Positions 33,887 through 41,856 of a stretch of 46,068 bases of DNA are shown in pieces. Numbering within the stretch: the first letter of the stretch is position 1; every line of letters starts with the position of its first letter. The notes under the pieces were generated by a model. It was not told where the DNA came from, did no database searches, and worked only from the letters and a program-made list of their open reading frames with translations. The DNA is taken from assembly GCA_029977605.1 (NCBI GenBank), contig JAPOKN010000004.1, positions 1 to 46,068 of the forward strand. The letters run 5' to 3'. This stretch comes from Methanobacteriota archaeon (GTDB lineage: Archaea; Thermoplasmatota; Poseidoniia; MGIII; CG-Epi1). The position numbers were made by a program, and so were the translations under genes.

Positions 33887-35665
33887 TCATTCATTATTTT
33901 CATACCAGATAGGAGGCGTAAACAAATCATCTGCCCCTCTATCAATTATAGGTAAAGATAAAACACTATTTTGATTAGTTCCTATAGTAACATAGCCACT
34001 ACTTACAGGCGAGGGAATGTAGTCATCATTTGTTTGTGTAATGACTAGTTCTAGCGCGTTTCCAGCAGGAACTACTACATCTAATGCAAACATTTGCATT
34101 TTAGCATTTACAGTTCCAGTAACCGTACAAGGCTGTCCACATTCTCTTCCACCTTCATGATATCTTAGATCCATTACTCCGTGTCCCAAATGGATTCCTC
34201 CGGCAATTGCTAATTCAATGTATAAATGTCCTGAAGTTTGTCCAGGAGGTATTGTTACATCTACATGGAAAGTGGGCATTCCAGAAATCCGAGTTTCATT
34301 TTCAAAAATTTCAGTTTCAAGTGTTAAAGTGTTTGTAGGTCCAACTAATCCGCTTCCCGAAACTACATTCAATCCTTCACCTATAGGTAATTGTAGGAAT
34401 TCTCTGTCATTTGCTGGCCATGTTTGTTCAACTCTCCACCCGCCCAAGTTATCTTGCATTTCTACATGAAGTGCAGGTTTCATGCTGCCTTCATACAAAT
34501 AATAATTGAACCACTCTAACAAGTCTTGAGCCCAGTCATATCTCACAGACATAGGATATGCTTCAGCTCCCCTGCCGGCTGACATTCCATTATGATCTCC
34601 AGGTCTATCGGGGTAGTGATGCCCCCATTGACCAAAAAGCCCTTTAATTTCAAACCCAGCTTGTTGTAATTGCTTATAGGCTGGGAATGCCATATGTGGA
34701 TCCACATTCCAATCTTGCATTCCATGAATAAAATAAATTGAACCGTTGTAATTTTGAATTGTTCGTTCTAGAAAGTGTCTATCTGTCCAGTAAGTATTGC
34801 CTGCGTAGTTTACCTCATCGCCAGCTAAGTATGCAGCAGGACCATTTGCGTAGCCTTCTGCATATCCTCTGCATACAGTTTGCCAATCCTCACTGTCTCC
34901 ATCCCACCCAAATGAGCCATACACTCCATTGTGCATGGCCAGACCTCTGGCTTCCATGGATCCATTTCTCCACATTAAATCGTGAACTCCAATTAATCCA
35001 GATATAGGGATTATAGTTTTTAGATGCGGATTGCCAAACATGGCAGCTTGCCAAGGCGTTGTTCCATCGTATGATTTTCCAACAATTCCTACATTACCAT
35101 TGCTCCATTCTTGTGTCCCTAGCCAAGTTACGGCAGCATCAATCCCCATCTGTTCGCTTAGCCCCATAAAGTCCATACAATGGTTTGACATTCCAGTTCC
35201 AAAAACTGAAACTTGGGCAACAGCATATCCATGAGGAACCATATTTTCAATTAAAAATTTGCCAAGACGGTTTGCAGGTGTTAACGCATCTACATCTCCA
35301 TCATCATAGTAAGGACCGACGTCAGCAATTACAGGAATCTTAGTTCCGTTGGGGACCTCTGGTAGCCAAAGCCCAAGATGAACTTGACAGTCATCAGTTA
35401 TTGTACACCCTAATTCACTACTTGGTAAATCAACATCAATGAATACACTTTCAGGCCCTAATGTACTATATTGACCAGACTCTAATGTGTAGCTATAGGA
35501 TCCAGTTGTATTGAAATTTTGATTTACTCTTTCCCAAACGGGAACAAGTCCATTATCATATATTGATGAATCTTGTTCTAGGGTTTCATTACTGTTCATG
35601 TATAATAAAATTGGCGATATGATCAAAATTGCCACAGTAATTATTGTAAAACTTCGTTCATCCAT
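33887..35665 (-). CDS. Membrane-anchored S15/CocE-type alpha/beta hydrolase
   Basis: This belongs to the X-Pro dipeptidyl-peptidase (S15)/CocE family of serine hydrolases. The N-terminal helix FTIITVAILIISPILLY is a signal anchor that places the enzyme outside the membrane. The nucleophile elbow is GKSYDG, the acid and base regions are near MQDWNVDPH and GQWGHHYPDRPGDH, and the last 180 residues form the beta-sandwich PepX_C domain. At 592 residues it is typical for the family. The sequence does not decide between proline-specific peptidase and ester or amide hydrolase. The cell could use it on external peptides. Confidence 0.85.
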   Translation of the reverse strand: MDERSFTIITVAILIISPILLYMNSNETLEQDSSIYDNGLVPVWERVNQNFNTTGSYSYTLESGQYSTLGPESVFIDVDLPSSELGCTITDDCQVHLGLWLPEVPNGTKIPVIADVGPYYDDGDVDALTPANRLGKFLIENMVPHGYAVAQVSVFGTGMSNHCMDFMGLSEQMGIDAAVTWLGTQEWSNGNVGIVGKSYDGTTPWQAAMFGNPHLKTIIPISGLIGVHDLMWRNGSMEARGLAMHNGVYGSFGWDGDSEDWQTVCRGYAEGYANGPAAYLAGDEVNYAGNTYWTDRHFLERTIQNYNGSIYFIHGMQDWNVDPHMAFPAYKQLQQAGFEIKGLFGQWGHHYPDRPGDHNGMSAGRGAEAYPMSVRYDWAQDLLEWFNYYLYEGSMKPALHVEMQDNLGGWRVEQTWPANDREFLQLPIGEGLNVVSGSGLVGPTNTLTLETEIFENETRISGMPTFHVDVTIPPGQTSGHLYIELAIAGGIHLGHGVMDLRYHEGGRECGQPCTVTGTVNAKMQMFALDVVVPAGNALELVITQTNDDYIPSPVSSGYVTIGTNQNSVLSLPIIDRGADDLFTPPIWYENNE

Positions 35666-35683
35666 TGATTACACAAAATAAAC

Positions 35684-36397
35684 CTAGGTTTTTACCGATT
35701 TCTTTTTTGTTTGAGCCATGGGAGGCAGTCTCAATTTAGCTTGATGGAAAACGGCAAAAGAAACAACTAAGAATCCCAAAAGTGAAATGAGTGGAACAAT
35801 TATTGTTTCATATATATCATAATGTATTTCTTCTAGGGCAAGAGTATTTAAGAAGGACAAAATCAGGTATAGAATAGCGAATCTACTTGCAATTCTAGCA
35901 CCTTGTCTTTTCTTTATTCCGTATGAAATCCACATTGCAGCGCCTCCAAGAAATAGAACAGTTGAGAATCCAAACGATGCAAGAATGAAGAAATCAAATA
36001 CAGACAAATCATGTACTTCTTCAGTTACTAGTAATTTCCAAAATTCAATAGCCCCTCCATAAAAAAGTCCAAATCCTGCAGAATAGTATGGAGCTCCTCT
36101 CTCATCTTTGAAAGTTTTTCTATTAACTCCGATAAATAGGAAAATTAGAATAATAATGGGAGATACTAATACTTTTGATGCATATCCAATGTCTTCATTG
36201 TAAGTATTAATTCCTCCAAGAATCATGATAATGTCAGCTCCTGTGCCGAGAACGACACCTAATCCACAAGCAATGTATAATTTTCTCTCTACTAAATTTT
36301 CTTCAACTTCCTTAATAACCCAAGAAAAAAAAAGCATGGCAGGTACTATGTATGCCAGCATTCCGATTACATTTCCTTGAAATATTATTGAATCCAT
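35684..36397 (-). CDS. Multi-pass membrane protein of unknown function
   Basis: This 237-residue protein has about seven hydrophobic helices with a charged, basic C-terminus (AQTKKKSVKT). A glycine-rich YYSAGFGLFYGGAIEFWKL segment with one glutamate lies mid-protein, and ACGLGVVLGTGADIIM lies near the start. The layout is loosely reminiscent of YhfC/PrsW-type membrane proteins, but the conserved metal-binding residues are not clear, so I do not assign a family. It starts 2 nt after the cyclophilin stop and is probably co-transcribed with it. Confidence 0.7.
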   Translation of the reverse strand: MDSIIFQGNVIGMLAYIVPAMLFFSWVIKEVEENLVERKLYIACGLGVVLGTGADIIMILGGINTYNEDIGYASKVLVSPIIILIFLFIGVNRKTFKDERGAPYYSAGFGLFYGGAIEFWKLLVTEEVHDLSVFDFFILASFGFSTVLFLGGAAMWISYGIKKRQGARIASRFAILYLILSFLNTLALEEIHYDIYETIIVPLISLLGFLVVSFAVFHQAKLRLPPMAQTKKKSVKT

Positions 36398-36399
36398 AA

Positions 36400-37158
36400 T
36401 TAATTTCTACGCAGTAGTGTTAATAATCCTATTGATAAGATGGAAAGGCTAAAACTAATACTTGGTGTTTTTTCATTTTCTCTTTCATTTGTAGGGGAAC
36501 TAACAAAGCCTTGTAAAGTTATAGATTTCACGTGAACTTCATAGAGAGGTCTATTCAGAGGGTCATTGGATGTAGGAACTTGGGCTACGGCTTTCACTAG
36601 TTCCATGCCTTCTCTTACAACTCCAAATACAGCATATCCGGGGTCGTCATCCTGTGAACGATTTCCATTGTCTAATCCATGCTGTGGTCCGTCACAAATG
36701 TAAAATTGACTTGAGGCCGAGTCAGGATCTACACTTCTAGCCATACCCACAGCTCCATTTATGTGAGTAAGATTTGCATTAGCTTCGAATGGAATATTCT
36801 CATCAGATCCATTACTCCCGCATGAGGGGTCGCTTGCAGGATAAGCCCCAACTGCAGTACAAGTTGGGTCGCCTGTTTGAATGACAAAATCATCAATTAC
36901 ACGGTGAAAGAAAATTCCATCATAGAATGATTGATTTACTAAACTAACAAAATTGTTAACTGTCACGGGAGCCCAATTATGAAATAATTCGATTACAATA
37001 TCTCCCTGAATGTCGTTACCACCACCAATTCCTGCATCATATGTTAGATTAATAACAACTACAGGATTTCCTTTGTAAGATTGTTCCATAGGGCTTGCCT
37101 CAGAGCTTCCATTTGGAATAAAAAGCATCAATATCAAAAGAAAGACGGCAATTCTCAC
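36400..37158 (-). CDS. Secreted cyclophilin-type peptidyl-prolyl isomerase with C-terminal anchor
   Basis: Cyclophilins speed proline isomerisation in folding proteins. The domain (about residues 30-215) shows APVTVNNFVSLV, YDGIFFHRVIDDFVIQTGDP, NGAVGMARSVDPDSASSQFY and GYAVFGVVREGMELV. Residues 1-20 form a signal peptide (IAVFLLILMLFIPNGSS), so it works outside the membrane. The C-terminus TPSISFSLSILSIGLLTLL then RRN is a short motif, hydrophobic helix and basic end, resembling an archaeosortase signal and the tails of the two giant proteins. The start is GTG at 37158, with TATA-like TATAAA on the minus strand at 37180-37185, about 25 nt upstream. Confidence 0.92.
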   Translation of the reverse strand: MRIAVFLLILMLFIPNGSSEASPMEQSYKGNPVVVINLTYDAGIGGGNDIQGDIVIELFHNWAPVTVNNFVSLVNQSFYDGIFFHRVIDDFVIQTGDPTCTAVGAYPASDPSCGSNGSDENIPFEANANLTHINGAVGMARSVDPDSASSQFYICDGPQHGLDNGNRSQDDDPGYAVFGVVREGMELVKAVAQVPTSNDPLNRPLYEVHVKSITLQGFVSSPTNERENEKTPSISFSLSILSIGLLTLLRRN

Positions 37159-37234
37159 AATATACGTATTTTTGGCTAGTTTATAGCGGTTTAGTATACA
37201 GTAACTATTAAATCTCCTTGAAAACTAGATTTGT

Positions 37235-37594
37235 ATGGACATTAAGGTTACAGAGAATGCTAAATCGAAACTTTACGAGATGGGCGTATCAGAAGAAACG
37301 TTTCTACGAATCGGAGTAAAGTCTGGTGGTTGCTCAGGAAATACCTACGACGCAATACTCGATGATAATATGAGCGAAGTTGATGAAGTTTATTTTTCAG
37401 ATGGCAATCTTAGGATAGTTTCTGATAAAGTAAGTTCAGTTTTTCTAGACGGACTGACTGTTGATTTTTCAAATGATTTAATAGAGCCTGGTTTCAGACT
37501 TACAAATTCCAATGCTAAAGGATCTTGCGGTTGTGGCTCCAGCTTTAGTACAGGTGATCCCGCACCTAATGTTGATGTAAGCTTTACGGTTTAA
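37235..37594 (+). CDS. A-type iron-sulfur carrier (IscA/SufA/ErpA family)
   Basis: A-type carriers deliver Fe-S clusters to apoproteins. The three expected cysteines are present, one in VKSGGCSGNTYD and two in the C-terminal GSCGCGSSF. The 119-residue length fits, with a slightly long tail. A TATA-like TATTAAAT near 37206-37213 is about 25 nt upstream of the ATG. Two small genes follow at 2-nt and 1-nt gaps, making a three-gene operon. It may serve the [2Fe-2S] ferredoxin or other cluster proteins. Confidence 0.93.
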   Translation: MDIKVTENAKSKLYEMGVSEETFLRIGVKSGGCSGNTYDAILDDNMSEVDEVYFSDGNLRIVSDKVSSVFLDGLTVDFSNDLIEPGFRLTNSNAKGSCGCGSSFSTGDPAPNVDVSFTV

Positions 37595-37596
37595 AA

Positions 37597-37815
37597 ATGG
37601 TTTTGAGTCCAGTATCAATACTCGGCGGAGATTCTGTTTATTGTATCAATGAAGCACAAATGAATCAAGCTAAGCAGTTAGCTGAAGAAGATCCAGAGTC
37701 ATCAATTAAAATTAAATCAATGATTAAAAGTTTAGAATCAGATTTTTCTAGAAATGAAAGGGCTGCACTTGCCTTTACAATAATTGATAATTTAAGAGAA
37801 AATAGAGATAAATAG
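37597..37815 (+). CDS. Small hypothetical protein, 72 residues
   Basis: The 72-residue frame starts with ATG at 37597, 2 nt after the iscA-like stop, and ends 1 nt before the DUF2237 gene. It is helical and charged, with one cysteine (SVYCINEA) and a C-terminal ERAALAFTIIDNLREN helix. No membrane segment or signal is seen. Its snug fit between two real genes argues that it is translated. I do not recognise a family. Confidence 0.7.
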   Translation: MVLSPVSILGGDSVYCINEAQMNQAKQLAEEDPESSIKIKSMIKSLESDFSRNERAALAFTIIDNLRENRDK

Positions 37816-37816
37816 A

Positions 37817-38182
37817 ATGGAAGAATCAATAAATGTCTTAGGAAGTAAGTTAGAGTCTTGCTCAACAGATCCTATGACGGGTTGGTTTAGAGATGGTTGT
37901 TGTAATACAGATAAACGAGATTATGGTAGGCATGTTGTATGTGCAGTTATGACCGATGTTTTCTTGGCATTTTCTAAAGGAGCAGGAAATGACCTCAGCT
38001 CTCCAGCACCAGGATTTTCAGGATTAAAGGAAGGAGACAGATGGTGCCTTTGCCTTTCAAGGTGGGTAGAAGCTTATGATTCAGGAATGGCACCTTACGT
38101 AGTTCTCGAAGCTACTCACGAATCTGCTTTAGAGATGGTAGCTTTAGAAAAGTTACAGGAATATGCTTACAAAGAAGTGTAA
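37817..38182 (+). CDS. DUF2237 family protein
   Basis: This 121-residue cytosolic protein matches the uncharacterised DUF2237/COG3651 family over its whole length. Diagnostic pieces are NVLGSKLESCSTDPMTGWFR, DGCCNTDKRDYG, HVVCAVMTDVFLAFSKGAGN, GDRWCLCLSRWVEA and PYVVLEATHESALE. Six cysteines, several clustered as GCCN and WCLC, suggest metal or redox chemistry, but the function is not known to me. Its place behind an Fe-S carrier gene is suggestive only. Confidence 0.92.
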   Translation: MEESINVLGSKLESCSTDPMTGWFRDGCCNTDKRDYGRHVVCAVMTDVFLAFSKGAGNDLSSPAPGFSGLKEGDRWCLCLSRWVEAYDSGMAPYVVLEATHESALEMVALEKLQEYAYKEV

Positions 38183-38183
38183 T

Positions 38184-39119
38184 CTATTGATGTAAATCTT
38201 TTCTTGGGTCGTTATCAGTTCCCCAGTTCGTTACAAATTCTTTTGTTTTTTCGTATAACTCTTCAAATGAATCCCAAACATACAGTATTGGTTGATATTT
38301 CGTAACATCATATGCAAGAGTTTCCATTTCTTCAAAATTAGGTTTTCTATATTCAACCTCACCAGATGCACATGCATGTTCCATTTCACCAAAAGAAGAT
38401 AATAATCCAGGCCCTACTGATTTCACGTTTCCTTCTTCACGACAAGTTCCAAATTCAAGAACATACCAATAAACAGATCCAAGGCGATTGATTGCAGCTT
38501 CACTTTCAGTTCTCATATCAGCCTCTCCAAATAGAACATTAAGCTCAGCCCATTCAGGTACACCTAGCATTGCAGTGTGTCCAACAAGTTCGTGCACAAC
38601 ATCAGGTTCAGGCGTGTAAAATGGTCTTGACGAATGTCTAATATATTGTGTTGAAAGGAAAACTCGGTTTGCTAGAGCAGTGTGAAATGTTTTAGGATGA
38701 ACTAAGCCCCCAACAGGTTCTTGTCTGAAGCCAGTCATTTCTTCTAATGTCTCACTGACTTCTTGTAATTGTGGTATTCTATCGTTGGGTAATCCTAATT
38801 TTTTTGCATTTTCAAGATACTGTTTACATGCGTATTTTTCATGAACAGGAGTAATTCTTTCCATAATCGCAGCCCAAACCGCATCCTCATCTTCAGAGTA
38901 CGGAGCATGTGGAATCTTTTTTGTTCTTCTTTCGTCCATAGACATTTCATTCCATTCAAGTGCAATCTTAGCAATCTCATTTCTTCTTGATCTATAGCCT
39001 TCATCCTTGAATCCTGGATGGTCAGGGTCTAGTTCTACGAAAACGTTTCCACCAACTATTTTTACGGCAGAATTCGCTTCATCTGTTTCTTCACTTACTC
39101 CTTCAGATGGTCCGTGCAT
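38184..39119 (-). CDS. phhA: Phenylalanine 4-hydroxylase (pterin-dependent)
   Basis: PhhA hydroxylates phenylalanine to tyrosine using O2, non-haem iron and a reduced pterin. The iron triad is visible: H176 and H181 in DVVHELVGH and E222 in WYVLEFG. Other signatures are TGFRQEPVGGLVHPKTFHT, FLSTQYIRHSSRPFYTPEPD and LSSFGEMEH. At 311 residues it is close to the bacterial monomeric form and has no N-terminal ACT regulatory domain. phhB, for recycling the pterin, is in the same window. Pterin-dependent hydroxylases are rare in archaea, so transfer from bacteria is a reasonable inference. Confidence 0.95.
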   Translation of the reverse strand: MHGPSEGVSEETDEANSAVKIVGGNVFVELDPDHPGFKDEGYRSRRNEIAKIALEWNEMSMDERRTKKIPHAPYSEDEDAVWAAIMERITPVHEKYACKQYLENAKKLGLPNDRIPQLQEVSETLEEMTGFRQEPVGGLVHPKTFHTALANRVFLSTQYIRHSSRPFYTPEPDVVHELVGHTAMLGVPEWAELNVLFGEADMRTESEAAINRLGSVYWYVLEFGTCREEGNVKSVGPGLLSSFGEMEHACASGEVEYRKPNFEEMETLAYDVTKYQPILYVWDSFEELYEKTKEFVTNWGTDNDPRKDLHQ

Positions 39120-39203
39120 AATATATCACTAATACCCATATGAAGCCTCTAATAAATGTCTTTGTTTATTTTAGTTGAATTTAGCGATGTTTAATGTTAC
39201 TTA

Positions 39204-39211
39204 TTTATATG
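39204..39211 (+). promoter_or_regulatory. TATA-like box of the VKOR gene
   Basis: TTTATATG at 39204-39211 lies about 25 nt upstream of the ATG at 39232. It decides between that start and the frame-extending ATG at 39175, which lies upstream of the box. Confidence 0.5.
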
Positions 39212-39231
39212 TTAATGATAATGTTTACTTA

Positions 39232-39726
39232 ATGAGTATGGAATCGGAAGACAGGTCATTGAAAATTATAATGTTCATTTCTTTCATTGGCCTAATCGAT
39301 GCGATATATTTGTCTTATTTACATCATTTGATTTCCCAAGGGGCTGGCTGTCCAACAGAAAATCTTCCAGGTTTAGATTGTGGCGTAGTTCTGGCAAGCG
39401 ATCAGGCAAAATTATTCGGTATTCCAGTCGCTTGGTTGGGAGTTGTTGGATTTTTGATGCTAATTGGATTGTCTTTAGATAGATATCTAAATATGGACTT
39501 AGAACGTACTTACTACAATAAAATTCTTTTACCAATCACTGGAGTTATTGGTGTTATTTTCGGTTCATATCTAACTTATGCAGAGGCATTCATAATTCAT
39601 GAATGGTGTCCTTTTTGCGTAGTCGCTTTTGTTTTGACAATCGCAGCAACTTTTTTCTGCATAACTGAATATGGTAGTGAAATAAAGGAGTTAATTAACA
39701 AAAATGGCATCGAAGAGGAAGCGTAA
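39232..39726 (+). CDS. Vitamin K epoxide reductase (VKOR) family protein
   Basis: Prokaryotic VKOR homologues reoxidise disulfide-making thioredoxin-like proteins and pass electrons to quinone, like DsbB. The external pair is in GCPTENLPGLDCGVV and the active-site pair in EWCPFCVV, across four to five membrane helices. The 164 residues from ATG 39232 (MSMESEDRSLK) give the normal length; the TATA box at 39204-39211 supports this start. The gene overlaps the downstream thioredoxin-like gene by 23 nt, which fits a VKOR-thioredoxin pair for oxidative folding outside the membrane. Confidence 0.92.
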   Translation: MSMESEDRSLKIIMFISFIGLIDAIYLSYLHHLISQGAGCPTENLPGLDCGVVLASDQAKLFGIPVAWLGVVGFLMLIGLSLDRYLNMDLERTYYNKILLPITGVIGVIFGSYLTYAEAFIIHEWCPFCVVAFVLTIAATFFCITEYGSEIKELINKNGIEEEA

Positions 39727-40306
39727 ACTAGAAAAAAAATCATCTAAAGATTTTAAAGATAAAATGCAAGCTAGGAGAGCTTCAGCTAATGATGCATTAT
39801 GGACCTACGGCCTTCCTTTAGCAGTTATTTTAGTGGTAGGATTAGGAGTATATTTTGCTTTTTTCTATGAGATGGGCGACCCTCGTGCAGAAGAATGGGA
39901 GCTTGAAGATCCTCAGTCAGGCGAAGTTTATGCATCAGAAGATTATTACAATAACCGCTTAACAATTGTTGAATTTTTTAACACTAAATGCGGAGCTTGC
40001 CAGACTCAAGCGCCAATTTTGAACGATGTCCATGCAAATTATTCCTCACAAGTAGATATGTTTGCAATAGGTGGCTACAAGTTAGGGAGTGGGCAAGATT
40101 CAGCTTCAAGTATTGCAAACTTCAAAATAGAGTATAATATGCAATTTCCTCATTTATATGACCCCTCTGGAGATTTGATGCGAGATTATGGTTTTTCATC
40201 TTATCCTTCTTTAGCTTTTATCAAAAATGGAGAAATTGTTTACAGCCACTCAGGCATATTATCAGAAAGTCGATTGGCTGCAGAAATTGAAAAACACCTC
40301 GAGTGA
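39704..40306 (+). CDS. Membrane-anchored thioredoxin-like oxidoreductase (TlpA/DsbE-like)
   Basis: This 200-residue protein has a basic N-terminus, one membrane helix (LPLAVILVVGLGVYFAFFY) and an external thioredoxin fold. The redox motif is CGAC (C96, C99) in FFNTKCGACQTQAP, and the cis-proline region is FSSYPSLAF. It overlaps the VKOR gene and would be its redox partner. It is strikingly similar to the thioredoxin domain inserted in the SCO protein encoded next: both share DYYNN, a CxxC site followed by Q-x-P, HAN-x-S-x-QVD and IGGY-x-LG. A duplication within this locus is likely. Confidence 0.9.
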   Translation: MASKRKRKLEKKSSKDFKDKMQARRASANDALWTYGLPLAVILVVGLGVYFAFFYEMGDPRAEEWELEDPQSGEVYASEDYYNNRLTIVEFFNTKCGACQTQAPILNDVHANYSSQVDMFAIGGYKLGSGQDSASSIANFKIEYNMQFPHLYDPSGDLMRDYGFSSYPSLAFIKNGEIVYSHSGILSESRLAAEIEKHLE

Positions 40307-40310
40307 AAAT

Positions 40311-40319
40311 TTTATATAA
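40311..40319 (+). promoter_or_regulatory. TATA-like box of the SCO-family gene
   Basis: TTTATATAA at 40311-40319 is centred about 26 nt upstream of the ATG at 40341. GGAGTGA at 40330-40336 could be a ribosome site if transcription starts slightly earlier. Confidence 0.55.
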
Positions 40320-40340
40320 GTTTTAATCTGGAGTGAAAAT

Positions 40341-41816
40341 ATGAATCGAAGTATTCCAACAATTTTTATTGTTTTTATGTTCTTAGCATCAACAGGCTGT
40401 TTAGATGCACTAACTAATTCTGGAGATTCAGGTAAATTTTGGGGTGAGGACTGTGAAGACGTTTCTGAGGAAATTTGTCCATCAGGTGAAGCACCAGATT
40501 TTTCATTAGTTGATCAAAACGGAGATACAGTTAATTTGACATTATACGAGGATAAAATAGTGGTAGTTTCGTTTGTTTACACTTACTGTCCCGATATATG
40601 CCCAGCATTAACTTATCAGCTAAGAAAATTATCGGAAGAATTGGGCGACGATTATGGGGAATCTGTAGAATTTATCACAATAACTGTAGACCCTGAACGA
40701 GACACTCCTGAAAGATTAGCCTCTTTTGCAGCTAATAATAATGCAGACTGGAGATTTTTAACATCAGTTTCTAACGACTCGTTTGGAGACATGGTTTCTA
40801 TTTGGGCAGATTACAGAGTTTACGTTGACATTGATGAAGAAGCTTGCTCAGGCAATGGACATTACATGGAAGGATACGATGGATGCCATTGTAATCCAGG
40901 ATTTATGCAAGATTCAAATGATACATATTTCGGTAAAGACGTTTGTATTGAAGATCCTAATTACAGTAATCTAAATGTCTCATTTGAGCAAGGAAGTATA
41001 GAATACGATATTATTTTAGCATTGGAAGAATTTAATGAAGCTGCAGGAATAATAAGTGAAGATTTTGCGCTTCAAGCTATAGATGCTTACGTATCTCAAA
41101 CTTTCCCTTCAAGTTGGACAATGCCTGGCGTAGATAATACAACATACAAATCTAGAGATTATTACAATAACAACCTAACATTAATTGAGTTTTTTCATAC
41201 AGACTGTTCAGTTTGTAATGCACAAATTCCTGAACTTAAAGAATTCCATGCAAATTTTTCGAATCAAGTTGACGTAATATCAATTGGCGGATATTCACTA
41301 GGTGGCAATGTAGATGATATTTCTACCATTGAAGACTTCGCATCTGAGCACAATGTTTCTTGGCCTTATGTTCTTGATGAAGAGGGTACAATGATGACTA
41401 AGTTCGGACTAGAAAGTAGATATCCTAGTTGGGTACTATTAGAAGGCAATTTGTCATCGGGAATTCCACAAGTTGTTGATACTTTTGTAGGCAGAGAATC
41501 ATACGATGACTTAGTTTATAGAATAGATAATCGTTCATCTCCAATTAATGTCTCTGAACAACTTGTCGATATTATAGATTATTTTGGACACTGGAGTCAA
41601 GACCATATATCTGATACAGAAATGATATCTATCATCTCAGATTTACTAGGATATGAGTTTGAAAATGAAGTAGTTGAAGAGGTAGCTAATTATGGAGTTA
41701 GTCATTCTAATAAGTTATATCTGATAGATAAGGAAGGAAATGTTAGAGTAGTTTGGAGAGGAATAGAATGGACTTATGCCTCAGTTTACCATGATATTCA
41801 ACTTCTTATGTTGTAA
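40341..41816 (+). CDS. SCO1/SenC-type lipoprotein with a thioredoxin domain inserted in the SCO fold
   Basis: SCO proteins deliver copper to the CuA site of cytochrome oxidase. A lipobox STGC follows the signal peptide. The SCO domain starts at APDFSLVDQNGDTVNL and has the copper motif YCPDICP (C83, C87), ending near DYRVYVDID (about residue 170). A cysteine-rich EGF-like patch (GCHCNPGF) follows. Residues 265-395 then form a thioredoxin-like domain with CSVC (C289, C292) that closely resembles the protein encoded just upstream. The missing end of the SCO fold, with the copper histidine, reappears at SHSNKLYLIDKEGNVRVVWR (H455). The convergent cox operon encodes the CuA subunit, the expected client. 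At 491 residues it is about twice the usual SCO length. Confidence 0.88.
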   Translation: MNRSIPTIFIVFMFLASTGCLDALTNSGDSGKFWGEDCEDVSEEICPSGEAPDFSLVDQNGDTVNLTLYEDKIVVVSFVYTYCPDICPALTYQLRKLSEELGDDYGESVEFITITVDPERDTPERLASFAANNNADWRFLTSVSNDSFGDMVSIWADYRVYVDIDEEACSGNGHYMEGYDGCHCNPGFMQDSNDTYFGKDVCIEDPNYSNLNVSFEQGSIEYDIILALEEFNEAAGIISEDFALQAIDAYVSQTFPSSWTMPGVDNTTYKSRDYYNNNLTLIEFFHTDCSVCNAQIPELKEFHANFSNQVDVISIGGYSLGGNVDDISTIEDFASEHNVSWPYVLDEEGTMMTKFGLESRYPSWVLLEGNLSSGIPQVVDTFVGRESYDDLVYRIDNRSSPINVSEQLVDIIDYFGHWSQDHISDTEMISIISDLLGYEFENEVVEEVANYGVSHSNKLYLIDKEGNVRVVWRGIEWTYASVYHDIQLLML

Positions 41817-41856
41817 TACAAGTTAAGCCCATATACCCTTGTTCAGATTATATTTT

